From a virus, in the IMG/VR virus record IMGVR_UViG_3300038528_000004, positions 1 to 37,475 of that record: a DNA stretch of 37,475 bases. One strand, 5' to 3'. This document shows positions 30,423 to 37,373 of the stretch, piece by piece. Below the pieces are notes generated by a model. It was not told the DNA's origin, did no database searches, and saw nothing but the letters and a program-made list of their open reading frames with translations. Within the stretch, counting starts at the first letter, position 1; each line of letters begins with the position of its first letter. The position numbers and the translations under genes are program-made.

Positions 30423-31312
30423 GAATTGTCACGCCGTACATCGTAAATGCTGGGCAGCTTACAACGACCAATGTGGTTAACTCCGAGACGGACTGGTCGT
30501 CGGGCACTTATGATTTAGGTGAGCAAGCCGTAGATGACAACCAGGTATATAAAGTTGTCGCAGATCCCAGCACAACAGATCAGCCGAGTGTGGGCGCTGC
30601 CGCCAGTCCGCCAACATGGGTGCTGATGGGCTGGTCTAACCAATACCGCATGTTCCGAGATGGGCGCGATAGCTTCTCAAGCCGCGATGAATCAATCGAC
30701 GTTACCCTTAACTTTTCGGAGGTTGTTACAACCGTCGGGGCACTTGGCCTGCAAGGCATATCAGCCACGTTAACAGTTGTCGATTCAGTAGAAGGCACTG
30801 TTTACGATGAAACCATTTCGCTGGTGGATATAGGCGTTGACGATTGGTGGGGCTATTTCTTTTCACCGTATGAATTTAACGACACAGCGATCTTTGACGG
30901 GCTGCCGCCGTATGCCGGGGCTGATATTAATTTGAGCGTAGATAGCGCGACGGCAGGTGACGAGACGCGGGCGGGCCGAATCATAGCGGGTTTTGAACAA
31001 CCGCTTGGCGTGACCAATTACGGCGTGACTGTTTCAATACTGGACTATTCAACGAAAGAGCGTGACGGTTTTGGTAATCTGATACTGGTGCTACGCCGAA
31101 CGGTTCGGCTAGTTGATTACGATGCAAAGGTTCCGACTGCGCAAGTTGATTTTGTTGTTCGCGCACTTGAGCGAATAGCCGCAACGCCCACGTTATTTAT
31201 CGGCGATGAGTTATACTCTAGCTCAATCACGTTCGGGGTGTACCGCGACTTCACGCAAGGCATTGACACACCATCTATTTCTGACTTAACGATTCAAGTC
31301 GAGGAATTTTAA
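30419..31312 (+). CDS. tail tip/minor tail protein (putative)
   Basis: A 297-residue protein starting by ATGA overlap with the tape measure gene. The N-terminal region (NSETDWSSGTYDLGEQAVDDNQVYKVVADPSTTDQPS) resembles small carbohydrate-binding modules with a W...Y-G-x-V...Y pattern. The following GWSNQYRMFRDGRDSFSSRDESIDVTLNFSE segment recurs in tail proteins of other phages. The remainder is beta-rich. It probably belongs to the tail tip; glycan binding is inferred from the pattern. Confidence 0.6.
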   Translation: MRIVTPYIVNAGQLTTTNVVNSETDWSSGTYDLGEQAVDDNQVYKVVADPSTTDQPSVGAAASPPTWVLMGWSNQYRMFRDGRDSFSSRDESIDVTLNFSEVVTTVGALGLQGISATLTVVDSVEGTVYDETISLVDIGVDDWWGYFFSPYEFNDTAIFDGLPPYAGADINLSVDSATAGDETRAGRIIAGFEQPLGVTNYGVTVSILDYSTKERDGFGNLILVLRRTVRLVDYDAKVPTAQVDFVVRALERIAATPTLFIGDELYSSSITFGVYRDFTQGIDTPSISDLTIQVEEF

Positions 31313-31314
31313 AT

Positions 31315-33021
31315 ATGGCTATACCAGCAAAACCAACGCTAACAACGCCACCGACTGCTCCGGTTCGGGGTGAGGATCGGGCAACGTTTGCTACCAAGGC
31401 GAACGCCTATGTAGTTTTTATCGGCACCAACGTAACCGATTTGACGGCGGCTATTGACTGGCAGAATACGGTTTTTACTGCTACAGAAACGGAAGCCACA
31501 AGCGCGGCAACCTCGGCATCTACTGCAACCACAAAATCTGACATAGCAGTAGCCGCAGCGGCAGCCGCAGTTGCAACTGCTAACGCGGCAGCTTGGGTGT
31601 CCGGCGCTTCTTATGACATAAACGACAACGCAATTTCCCAGATTAATTTTAAAACTTACAGAGCGAAGTCTACTTTTACTGGCCAGACGACCGACCCAAG
31701 CGCAGACGAAACGCGATGGGCCGACTTAGCGCCTGATCCTGATGCAATCTTAACGCCGGTAAACGTTTCGCCGGCAGACAATGCCACAGATGTAGGCGGC
31801 GGGCCTCTACTGACCGGCTCGCCCTTCTACAGCTTGTACGGCTTGCCTATGGTTGCTGGCCAATGGCAAGTGTCTACAGATGAAACCTTTGCTACCACGG
31901 TTATTGATACGGGTGACGTTGCTGGTTCGTCTATTAGCTTTACAGCGACTGGGCTTCTGGTATCAACGACTTACTATTGGCGGCTGCGCTACAAAGACAA
32001 CGCAGGAAACTACTCCCTATATTCCCCATCCATCGAGTTTGCAACGTCGAGTTCGTTTTTTCCGGAAAACGAGGTAGCTAAGCTGATGGCGTCGGATGCG
32101 GTGGATGGTGACAACTTCGGTTGGTCAGTGGCGGTGTCCGGCGATACGGCGGTGATCGGCGCCCGATATGAGGACACCGGAGGATCGTACGCCGGCGCAG
32201 CGTACGTCTTTACCCGCTCCGGTGGAGCATGGGTGGAGCAGGCTAAGCTGATGGCGTCGGATGCGCAGTCGAGTGACTACTTCGGTGGTTCAGTGGCGGT
32301 GTCCGGCGATACGGCGGTGATCGGCGCCCGCCTCGAGGATACCGGTGGCAGTGGCGCCGGTGCCGCGTACGTCTTTACCCGCACCGGGGGGTCCTGGACG
32401 CAGCAGGCTAAGCTGATGGCGTCGGATGCGCAGTCGAGTGACTACTTCGGTGGTTCAGTGGCGGTGTCCGGCGATACGGCGGTGATAGGCGCCTACGCCG
32501 AGGCCACCGGAGGATCGACCGCTGGCGCAGTGTACGTCTTTACCCGCACCGGGGGGTCCTGGACGCAGCAGGCTAAGCTGATGGCGTCGGATGCGCAGGC
32601 GTATGACAACTTCGGTGGTTCAGTGGCGGTGTCCGGCGATACGGCGGTGATAGGCGCCTACGCCGAGGCCACCGGAGGATCGACCGCTGGCGCAGTGTAC
32701 GTCTTTACCCGCTCCGGCGGAGCATGGACACAGCAGGCTAAGCTGCTGGCGTCGGATGCGCAGGCGAATGACTACTTCGGTTACTCAGTGGCGGTGTCCG
32801 GCGATACGGCGGTGATAGGCGCCTACCGGGAGGACACCGGAGGATCGAACGCTGGCGCAGTGTACGTCTTTACCCGCTCCGGTGGAGCATGGGTGGAGCA
32901 GGCTAAGCTGATGGCGTCGGATGCGCAGACTAATGACTACTTCGGTTACTCAGTGGCGGTGTCCGGCGATACGGCGGTGATAGGCGCCTTAAACGCTGAC
33001 GCCGCGTACATCTTTGAATAA
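31315..33021 (+). CDS. tail fibre with FG-GAP-like tandem repeats
   Basis: A 568-residue fibre or receptor-binding protein. Residues 1-100 form a fibre N-terminus with an Ala/Thr-rich helical stretch. About 145-245 is a fibronectin-III-like domain (NVSPADNATDV, QWQVSTDETF, STTYYWRLRYKDNAGNYS). From about 255 to the end there are five full 55-residue repeats and a partial sixth, each with KLMASDAQ, FGGSVAVSGDTAVIGA, TGGS-AGAVYVFTR and GAWTQQA, matching FG-GAP_2 beta-propeller blades. The DNA repeat is exactly 165 bp. Being last in the tail module and before the lysis genes fits a host-range protein. Confidence 0.8.
   Translation: MAIPAKPTLTTPPTAPVRGEDRATFATKANAYVVFIGTNVTDLTAAIDWQNTVFTATETEATSAATSASTATTKSDIAVAAAAAAVATANAAAWVSGASYDINDNAISQINFKTYRAKSTFTGQTTDPSADETRWADLAPDPDAILTPVNVSPADNATDVGGGPLLTGSPFYSLYGLPMVAGQWQVSTDETFATTVIDTGDVAGSSISFTATGLLVSTTYYWRLRYKDNAGNYSLYSPSIEFATSSSFFPENEVAKLMASDAVDGDNFGWSVAVSGDTAVIGARYEDTGGSYAGAAYVFTRSGGAWVEQAKLMASDAQSSDYFGGSVAVSGDTAVIGARLEDTGGSGAGAAYVFTRTGGSWTQQAKLMASDAQSSDYFGGSVAVSGDTAVIGAYAEATGGSTAGAVYVFTRTGGSWTQQAKLMASDAQAYDNFGGSVAVSGDTAVIGAYAEATGGSTAGAVYVFTRSGGAWTQQAKLLASDAQANDYFGYSVAVSGDTAVIGAYREDTGGSNAGAVYVFTRSGGAWVEQAKLMASDAQTNDYFGYSVAVSGDTAVIGALNADAAYIFE
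32077..33018 (+). repeat. 165-bp tandem repeats inside the tail fibre gene
   Basis: Repeat units begin at 32077, 32242, 32407, 32572, 32737 and 32902, each exactly 165 bp except the last (117 bp). Much of each unit is identical even at synonymous sites, including GTGGCGGTGTCCGGCGATAC, so the copies are recent or kept alike by recombination. Confidence 0.9.
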
Positions 33022-33032
33022 GGAGAGAGATC

Positions 33033-33518
33033 ATGAAATGCTTAGTTGAAAATGGCGAAGTGACGCAGTGGCCGCTTAATGAAACGCACATCAGAAACCG
33101 GGGGCTTAGGCCGCCGCAGGTGCGCGAGATAACGCCTACGCAAAAACCTGCTATAAACGCATTGCTTCAGGCTGTCTATGAGCGCAAGCCGCTCATGCAG
33201 GACGGCGATCCGGTACAGGTGTGGGAGGTTGTGGACTTCACAGAAGCGGAGCTAGCCGTAAAGCTAGAAGCTAGACGCGCCCTAATGGTCGTCACAATGC
33301 GCCAAGCCCGGCTGGCATTGCTGCAGCAAGGGCTGTTGGCCAGCATACAGCCCGCAATTGACGCACTGGATGAACCGCACAGGTCAGGGGCTAACATCGA
33401 GTGGGAGTACTCTCAAGAAGTTGAGCGCAACCGGTCATTTGTTGAGCTGCTTTCTCAGGCGCTGGGGTTGACCGATGACGACCTTGACGCGCTATTTGAA
33501 TTGGCCGCAACGCTATGA
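33033..33518 (+). CDS. tail fibre-associated protein/possible assembly chaperone
   Basis: A 161-residue protein with AAGGAGAG before its ATG. The N-terminal third is a short beta region (MKCLVENGEVTQWPLN, VWEVVDFTEAELA) and the rest is long charged helices (LEARRALMVVTMRQARLALLQQGLLASIQPAID). This composition and the position right after the fibre gene are typical of phage fibre assembly or tail-accessory proteins. The stop overlaps the following ATG. Confidence 0.65.
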   Translation: MKCLVENGEVTQWPLNETHIRNRGLRPPQVREITPTQKPAINALLQAVYERKPLMQDGDPVQVWEVVDFTEAELAVKLEARRALMVVTMRQARLALLQQGLLASIQPAIDALDEPHRSGANIEWEYSQEVERNRSFVELLSQALGLTDDDLDALFELAATL

Positions 33519-33931
33519 TGGTTCACTTCCTAAAATCGCACACGGTGAGCGGCTGGATAATCCGCACCTTCACATTCTCACAATGGAACCACGTTGCGAT
33601 TGAGATTGACGGGCAGGTGTACGAGTCAACTGGCATAAGCGGAGTTACCCGTTGCAGCGCCAAGGGATACCTAAAGGGCTGGGCAAAGAGCGCAACGATT
33701 GAAATCAACGCACCTTCGCCCGCGTCGGCTGTCATATTCCTTGAGGCGCAGCTTGGCAAGGGCTACGACTACGGCGGCATATTTGCGCTGCCATTTCGCA
33801 AGCCTTGGCACGGGGTATCAAAATGGTTTTGTTCTGAGCTGGTCGCGGCGGCTTTGCTTGCTGCTGGGCTGCCTAAAATGCGGGTAGAGGCTCACCGGGT
33901 GACGCCTCGTGATTTGTGGATACGGCTTTAA
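33515..33931 (+). CDS. NlpC/P60-like (YiiX-type) cysteine peptidase
   Basis: A 138-residue permuted papain-like peptidase of the YiiX/NlpC-P60 clan. The permuted order is visible: catalytic His in WNHVAIEI (H26) comes first and catalytic Cys in WFCSELVAAAL (C106) comes last, with GYDYGGIF between. Such enzymes in phages cut peptidoglycan peptides or act as tail-tip hydrolases. Being next to the M15 endolysin places it with the lysis genes. It overlaps the previous gene (ATGATG), and no signal peptide is seen. Confidence 0.75.
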   Translation: MMVHFLKSHTVSGWIIRTFTFSQWNHVAIEIDGQVYESTGISGVTRCSAKGYLKGWAKSATIEINAPSPASAVIFLEAQLGKGYDYGGIFALPFRKPWHGVSKWFCSELVAAALLAAGLPKMRVEAHRVTPRDLWIRL

Positions 33932-33945
33932 TAATGGAGAACGCT

Positions 33946-34296
33946 ATGACAACTGAAACGCTTGGCCAGAAGCAGCGGCGATTTACTGGCATGGTTGCGC
34001 AGCTAATTGCGTTCGCCTATGCGAGCGGCTACGAGCTTACCATGGGGGACGCCTACCGCGATCCGCGTGTACACGGCAAGGTTGGCGAAAGGCTGTCTTA
34101 TAGCAGCGCTAACAGCTTGCACAAGAGCCGCCTGGCAATAGATTTTAACCTATTCAAAGACGGCATATTTATGACCCAGACGGAAGACCACAAAGCGCTT
34201 GGCGAGTTCTGGGAGTCTATCGGCGGAACTTGGGGTGGGCGCTTTAGCAATCCTGACGGAAATCATTATTCTGTAGAACACAACGGGCGCAAGTAG
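33946..34296 (+). CDS. endolysin, M15 zinc peptidase (L-alanyl-D-glutamate type)
   Basis: A 116-residue endolysin of the peptidase M15 family. Zinc ligands are visible as H59 and D66 in SLHKSRLAIDFNL and H107 in PDGNHYSVEH, with the YRDP segment near 37-40 typical of phage M15 endolysins. The start at 33946 is chosen because GGAGA lies 6 nt before it; the upstream in-frame ATG at 33934 or 33916 would place the start inside the previous gene or over the ribosome site. It has no signal peptide, so release needs the holin. A holin-like gene follows. Confidence 0.85.
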   Translation: MTTETLGQKQRRFTGMVAQLIAFAYASGYELTMGDAYRDPRVHGKVGERLSYSSANSLHKSRLAIDFNLFKDGIFMTQTEDHKALGEFWESIGGTWGGRFSNPDGNHYSVEHNGRK

Positions 34297-34317
34297 CGCC
34301 ACACTGGAGCAATAAAA

Positions 34318-34500
34318 ATGTTAGAAACAATCGCAACGCACATACCCGAGCTGCTGCAAATCTGCACCTTGATAGTGGCGCTGGCCGCATCCATTGCTGC
34401 GCTGACACCCACACCGAAAGACGATGGCATCGTAAAGAAGATCCGCAAAGTCATCGACTTCCTAGCGCTGAACTTTGGCAATGCTAAAAACCGCGATTAA
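34318..34500 (+). CDS. holin (putative, single membrane segment)
   Basis: A 60-residue protein with one clear transmembrane segment (LLQICTLIVALAASIAAL, about residues 12-29), a TPTPKDDG loop and a basic/amphipathic C-terminal helix (IVKKIRKVIDFLALNFGNAKNRD). Size, position between endolysin and spanins, and topology fit a small class III-like phage holin. GGAG precedes the ATG. It overlaps the next gene by 20 nt. No experimental type can be assigned. Confidence 0.6.
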   Translation: MLETIATHIPELLQICTLIVALAASIAALTPTPKDDGIVKKIRKVIDFLALNFGNAKNRD

Positions 34501-34687
34501 AATCCTGTCCGCATTGTTGGCGATTGTACGGAGCTGGCAGTTGCGGCGGGAACTGGAGGAGCAACAACGTGCTGCGGACGAGCTGGCGAATGATCCTGTG
34601 GATTGGTATAACAGCCACTTTGATGGGATGCATGACGACAAATCAGATGATGCCGACAAAGCCGACACTGACAGCGATAAGCAATAA
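34481..34687 (+). CDS. inner-membrane spanin (Rz-like, putative)
   Basis: A 68-residue protein with an N-terminal membrane anchor (TAIKILSALLAIVRSW), a charged helix (LRRELEEQQRAADELA) and an acidic tail. Position and form fit a short i-spanin. The start ATG at 34481 lies inside the holin gene. The o-spanin gene overlaps its second half in another frame, the classic Rz/Rz1 layout. It is shorter than lambda Rz (153 aa), so confidence is moderate. Confidence 0.55.
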   Translation: MLKTAIKILSALLAIVRSWQLRRELEEQQRAADELANDPVDWYNSHFDGMHDDKSDDADKADTDSDKQ

Positions 34688-34766
34688 CGGAATGGTGTGC
34701 TTTTCGGAGGCTGACGCGATCCTGCTGGGTCGGTACATACTTGATCTTGAGCGTGCTGCAAAATAG
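34590..34766 (+). CDS. outer-membrane spanin lipoprotein (Rz1-like)
   Basis: A 58-residue lipoprotein with a signal peptide and lipobox LMGC at residues about 11-14 (cleavage before the cysteine), a short Met/Thr/Pro linker and a helical end (SEADAILLGRYILDLERAAK) of the type found in o-spanins. The frame is open further upstream, but the ATG at 34590 directly precedes the signal peptide. It overlaps the Rz-like gene by 98 nt. Together the two would fuse the inner and outer membranes at lysis. Confidence 0.7.
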   Translation: MILWIGITATLMGCMTTNQMMPTKPTLTAISNNGMVCFSEADAILLGRYILDLERAAK

Positions 34767-34783
34767 CAAGTAAGAGCCATGGC

Positions 34784-34792
34784 TGATATAAT
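34784..34792 (+). promoter_or_regulatory. extended -10 promoter with consensus TATAAT
   Basis: TGATATAAT, a TGn plus consensus -10, 33 nt before the ATG at 34825. It would give the last rightward gene its own transcript. Confidence 0.55.
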
Positions 34793-34824
34793 GCCGGTAA
34801 ATCAACTAACAGCGGACGTTCTCA

Positions 34825-35145
34825 ATGCCCGAGCAGACAGATTTAATTCCAGCGCGGGTCAATGTTCTAGAAAAGGATATGCACACTGTGCAACACCGGA
34901 TCTTGCAGCTTGAGAACCTTCCTCCAAAAGTTTCGGAGCTAGAAAGGGCGCTTAGCGTGATGGACACAAACTTGACTCACATCAAAGAGAACGGCGCTGA
35001 AACAAAAAGGCTTCTGTATGAGCTGAACAACAACCAAAAAAAGTTAATGGGAAAACTGGAAAGCTACCCCGGTGCTTTGAAGCTATTCACGGGGCTAATT
35101 GTTCTTGGTGGTGTTGGCGTCTCTGTTGTTTTGTTCTTTCAGTAA
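34825..35145 (+). CDS. coiled-coil membrane-anchored protein (XhlA-like)
   Basis: A 106-residue protein with a long heptad coiled coil (residues about 10-75) and a single C-terminal membrane segment (LFTGLIVLGGVGVSVVLFF). This tail-anchored form resembles XhlA-type phage proteins that help holins. It lies beside the lysis genes but has its own promoter, so a separate role such as superinfection exclusion is also possible. Shine-Dalgarno is weak. Its end overlaps the convergent leftward gene by 7 bp, with no terminator between. Confidence 0.55.
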   Translation: MPEQTDLIPARVNVLEKDMHTVQHRILQLENLPPKVSELERALSVMDTNLTHIKENGAETKRLLYELNNNQKKLMGKLESYPGALKLFTGLIVLGGVGVSVVLFFQ

Positions 35146-35573
35146 TACGGCTGTGCAGGCCCAGGTGATGTCGTTATCGGCTGCGTATACATGCGATGGA
35201 AGGCGCTTGGCTTAGACCGTTTAACTGGCTTGCCGTCCCTGACGTGCCGAGCGTAGATATTCCTGACCGTGTTGTGTGAAACTCCTAAGTCTTCCGCAAT
35301 CACTTTTGGTTGATCCGTGTCCATTAGCTTTCCAATCCTTAGCCCTTCTTTGTGTTCTGCCCTTATCTGCGCAACTATTTCATCACTCAGGCTGTTGGAC
35401 TCCCAGCCATGAGCAAGTCTGTTCACTGTGGAGTTGGCTATGCCGTGCCGGTATGCCAAGTTATTCAGGCTGTATGGCCGGCGCATCTCTGAATGTTTCG
35501 AGTAGCGTTTGCAGCGCCGGATTATTTCGGCTGCTTTGTCTAAGGGCGTTGGTGATCTTCTTTTGTTGGTCAC
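35139..35573 (-). CDS. double helix-turn-helix DNA-binding protein
   Basis: A 144-residue basic protein with two helix-turn-helix segments: LNNLAYRHGIANSTVNRLAHG (residues about 36-56) and KVIAEDLGVSHNTVRNIYARH (about 90-110). It probably regulates transcription of the leftward genes or another phage promoter. The start is GTG at 35573, overlapping the previous stop (GTGA). The C-terminal 30 residues are basic and Pro-rich. It is last in the leftward right-end operon. Confidence 0.7.
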   Translation of the reverse strand: MTNKRRSPTPLDKAAEIIRRCKRYSKHSEMRRPYSLNNLAYRHGIANSTVNRLAHGWESNSLSDEIVAQIRAEHKEGLRIGKLMDTDQPKVIAEDLGVSHNTVRNIYARHVRDGKPVKRSKPSAFHRMYTQPITTSPGPAQPYY

Positions 35574-36034
35574 TGGGGTTGCTCCTGATCGTCAAGTAAC
35601 ACTCTCGCTTCTTTCACTACAATCAGATCACGCTCAATGCGTCGGTCAAGATCGCCATACCTGCGGGCTTCAATCTCGTTTTCCAGATCATCAGCAAGCT
35701 CTTTCATAGTTGTGCGCCATTCTTCCGGCACATCGGCGCTGGCAGGGTGGGTGTAGAGCGCTGTGTATATCCTCAAATCTTGCGGGCTTCTATGTACTGG
35801 GTCGCCTGCAATCTCCGATGCCTTACCGTTAACGTCTGTGAAAACCCACGTAAACGGCTTAACATCAAGAGACTGGCGGCTGGCCTGCCATGCCCGCCAT
35901 GACGACTCTGCTGCCTTTGTTGCGTACGTCCATCCGCCGTGACCCGTTGGCATAGCTAAAGACAAATCTAGCCCTCCTGTAAAATGCTTCATTGTGGAAA
36001 CTGCCCACGCCTCAAACTCTGCTCTGCTATCCAT
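35570..36034 (-). CDS. conserved phage early protein, unknown
   Basis: A 154-residue protein of a pattern common in proteobacterial phages: MDSRAEFEAWAVSTM at the start, then ESSWRAWQASRQSLDV, and a VYTDxNGK-like middle (FTWVFTDVNGKASEIAGDP) leading to ALYTHPASADVPEEW. The last 50 residues are an acidic/basic helix (LADDLENEIEARRYGDLDRRIERDLIVVKEARVLL). The family has no assigned function. The start overlaps the previous stop (TAATG). Confidence 0.75.
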   Translation of the reverse strand: MDSRAEFEAWAVSTMKHFTGGLDLSLAMPTGHGGWTYATKAAESSWRAWQASRQSLDVKPFTWVFTDVNGKASEIAGDPVHRSPQDLRIYTALYTHPASADVPEEWRTTMKELADDLENEIEARRYGDLDRRIERDLIVVKEARVLLDDQEQPQ

Positions 36035-36366
36035 TAGAAATACTCCCGCTGATATTCGTCAATTTCTTTGCTGCTCATACCCTTAGCCATCTCGAAAAAC
36101 TTTTCTGACAGCCAATTGCGCCAAGTTTCGGCCATGTCGAAATCGGGATTAGTCAGCGCCGAGAACAGGTATCCCTCAAGCTGCGTACTTTCCTCGCCAA
36201 GCCACTCGGCAACCTGCCAGCTTAGCTTATGGTTGTCCTCTAAATACTCCTGCATTAGCTTCTCGGCAAACTCTGCGCGGTATGTATCAAGATCCGCGTC
36301 TTCGTCTGCCAGTTGGTCAACTATGCCTTGATAGTGGTCAAGGGCGGCTGTGTGGTGGTCGGTCAT
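36034..36366 (-). CDS. hypothetical acidic helical protein
   Basis: About 110 residues, acidic and nearly all helical (YQGIVDQLADEDADLDTYRAEFAEKLMQEYLEDNHKLSWQVAEWLG). The start at 36366 forms an ATGA overlap with the endonuclease stop and has GGGA seven bases upstream; an earlier ATG at 36378 is in frame. No family is recognised. The overlap means its translation is coupled to the endonuclease gene. Confidence 0.65.
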   Translation of the reverse strand: MTDHHTAALDHYQGIVDQLADEDADLDTYRAEFAEKLMQEYLEDNHKLSWQVAEWLGEESTQLEGYLFSALTNPDFDMAETWRNWLSEKFFEMAKGMSSKEIDEYQREYF

Positions 36367-37100
36367 TTGCATTCCCATGTGCTCAGGTTGTTGTAGACTT
36401 CTGGATGAATGTCGGCTCGGTACTGCTCGGCCATTTCTTTCAAGTAATTTTCTTTTGCTTTTTTGTAGATGATGCTGGCAGCTTCTGGCGTAGAGTGCGT
36501 GCCTAGCAAAACGACAGACCCTCTTACGCTTATTGATGCTCTAAAGCCAAGGTAATGAGACGTTACCCCTTGCGGGTAAATTCCTCTTAAAGCCCCTCTA
36601 TCATTTAATACAACGTTTATTTGTAAGGGCATAAAGCTGCACGCTTCTTTACAGTATATTTTATTGCCAATAATTCTTAGGTCTTTGTCAATCTGAAAGC
36701 CTTTTTTTTGGCTGTTGCCTTGTGAGTAAAACCACTCAGCGTAGTTTTGATAATTCTGCCATTCCTCAGAAACTTTGCATCCATTATAAGTTGGCTTAAT
36801 TTTAAGATATTTTGGATCGTATGCTCGCTGCATCATGCTATGCCAAGATCTGTAAGCAGGATCATGCCTTTCATTTCTTTTTGCTTTATATTTACCAGCC
36901 CCTAAAAAGCCAACACCATAAACGCTCTTTTTGTAAGGATTTTTAATTCGGCCTAATCTTAAAGACTGAGCTGTCTTTTTTTGCAAATGCAGATGATTGT
37001 CGTTGCTTATTACCATAATTGACTCGCAGCCATTTATCTCTACTACGGTAACGCTTCCGCCCTCATTGGCCTGAAAAATATCATCTACTTTAATTATCAT
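36363..37100 (-). CDS. HNH-type homing endonuclease with AP2-like C-terminus
   Basis: A 245-residue protein matching a family of phage homing endonucleases: AYRSWHSMMQRAYDPKYLKIKPTYNG, then VSEEWQNYQNYAEWF, IDKDLRIIGNKIYCKEACSFMPLQIN, and an AP2-like tail (RGIYPQGVTSHYLGFRASISVRG to HSTPEAASIIYKKAKENYLK). The gene is markedly richer in A/T than the genes on either side. It is the third selfish endonuclease of the window. Its start overlaps the upstream 69-aa gene by 11 nt. Confidence 0.8.
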   Translation of the reverse strand: MIIKVDDIFQANEGGSVTVVEINGCESIMVISNDNHLHLQKKTAQSLRLGRIKNPYKKSVYGVGFLGAGKYKAKRNERHDPAYRSWHSMMQRAYDPKYLKIKPTYNGCKVSEEWQNYQNYAEWFYSQGNSQKKGFQIDKDLRIIGNKIYCKEACSFMPLQINVVLNDRGALRGIYPQGVTSHYLGFRASISVRGSVVLLGTHSTPEAASIIYKKAKENYLKEMAEQYRADIHPEVYNNLSTWECK

Positions 37101-37299
37101 TTAGTTCGCACTCCCCGTACCCTGGCAAAGATGGCCACCCGTAAGATCCGCCGCTGTCACTGTGTATCTGTCGCATCTCGCAGTAGTTGGCCTGCTTGCC
37201 TGCTAGATCATCGTTGGCATCTGTAGCGCCTAATATCAGAGCGATAAAGATGACGCCGGCAAGAATTCTGATTGCGGGTACTGGCTGTATGTTTGTCAT
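37090..37299 (-). CDS. small membrane-anchored or exported protein
   Basis: A 69-residue protein with a hydrophobic N-terminal segment (AIRILAGVIFIALILGAT, about residues 9-26) that may be an uncleaved anchor, then a mature part with two cysteines (YCEMRQ and GECE) around a GWPSLPGY motif. This form is seen in uncharacterised small phage proteins. It is first in the leftward right-end operon, directly after the promoter at 37326-37354, and AAGGA lies upstream of the ATG. Confidence 0.65.
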   Translation of the reverse strand: MTNIQPVPAIRILAGVIFIALILGATDANDDLAGKQANYCEMRQIHSDSGGSYGWPSLPGYGECELNDN

Positions 37300-37325
37300 G
37301 TTTCATTTTTCCTTAGTGTTGTGTT

Positions 37326-37354
37326 ACCATATACTCATACTGACTAACTGTAAA
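37326..37354 (-). promoter_or_regulatory. leftward promoter of the right-end operon
   Basis: On the minus strand, -35 TTTACA (37354-37349), a 17-nt spacer and -10 TATGGT (37331-37326). An 8-bp inverted repeat, TTAGTGTT (37313-37320) and AACACTAA (37353-37360), flanks it and may be an operator. Confidence 0.6.
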
Positions 37355-37373
37355 CACTAAAAAGGAATAAATT

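Noticed and set aside
32077-33018. CRISPR-like regular repeats
   Set aside because: The 165-bp units are in-frame coding repeats of FG-GAP blades with no unique spacers between short repeats.
35139-35145. Bidirectional terminator between the convergent genes
   Set aside because: The two genes overlap by 7 bp and no stem with a T-run is present there.
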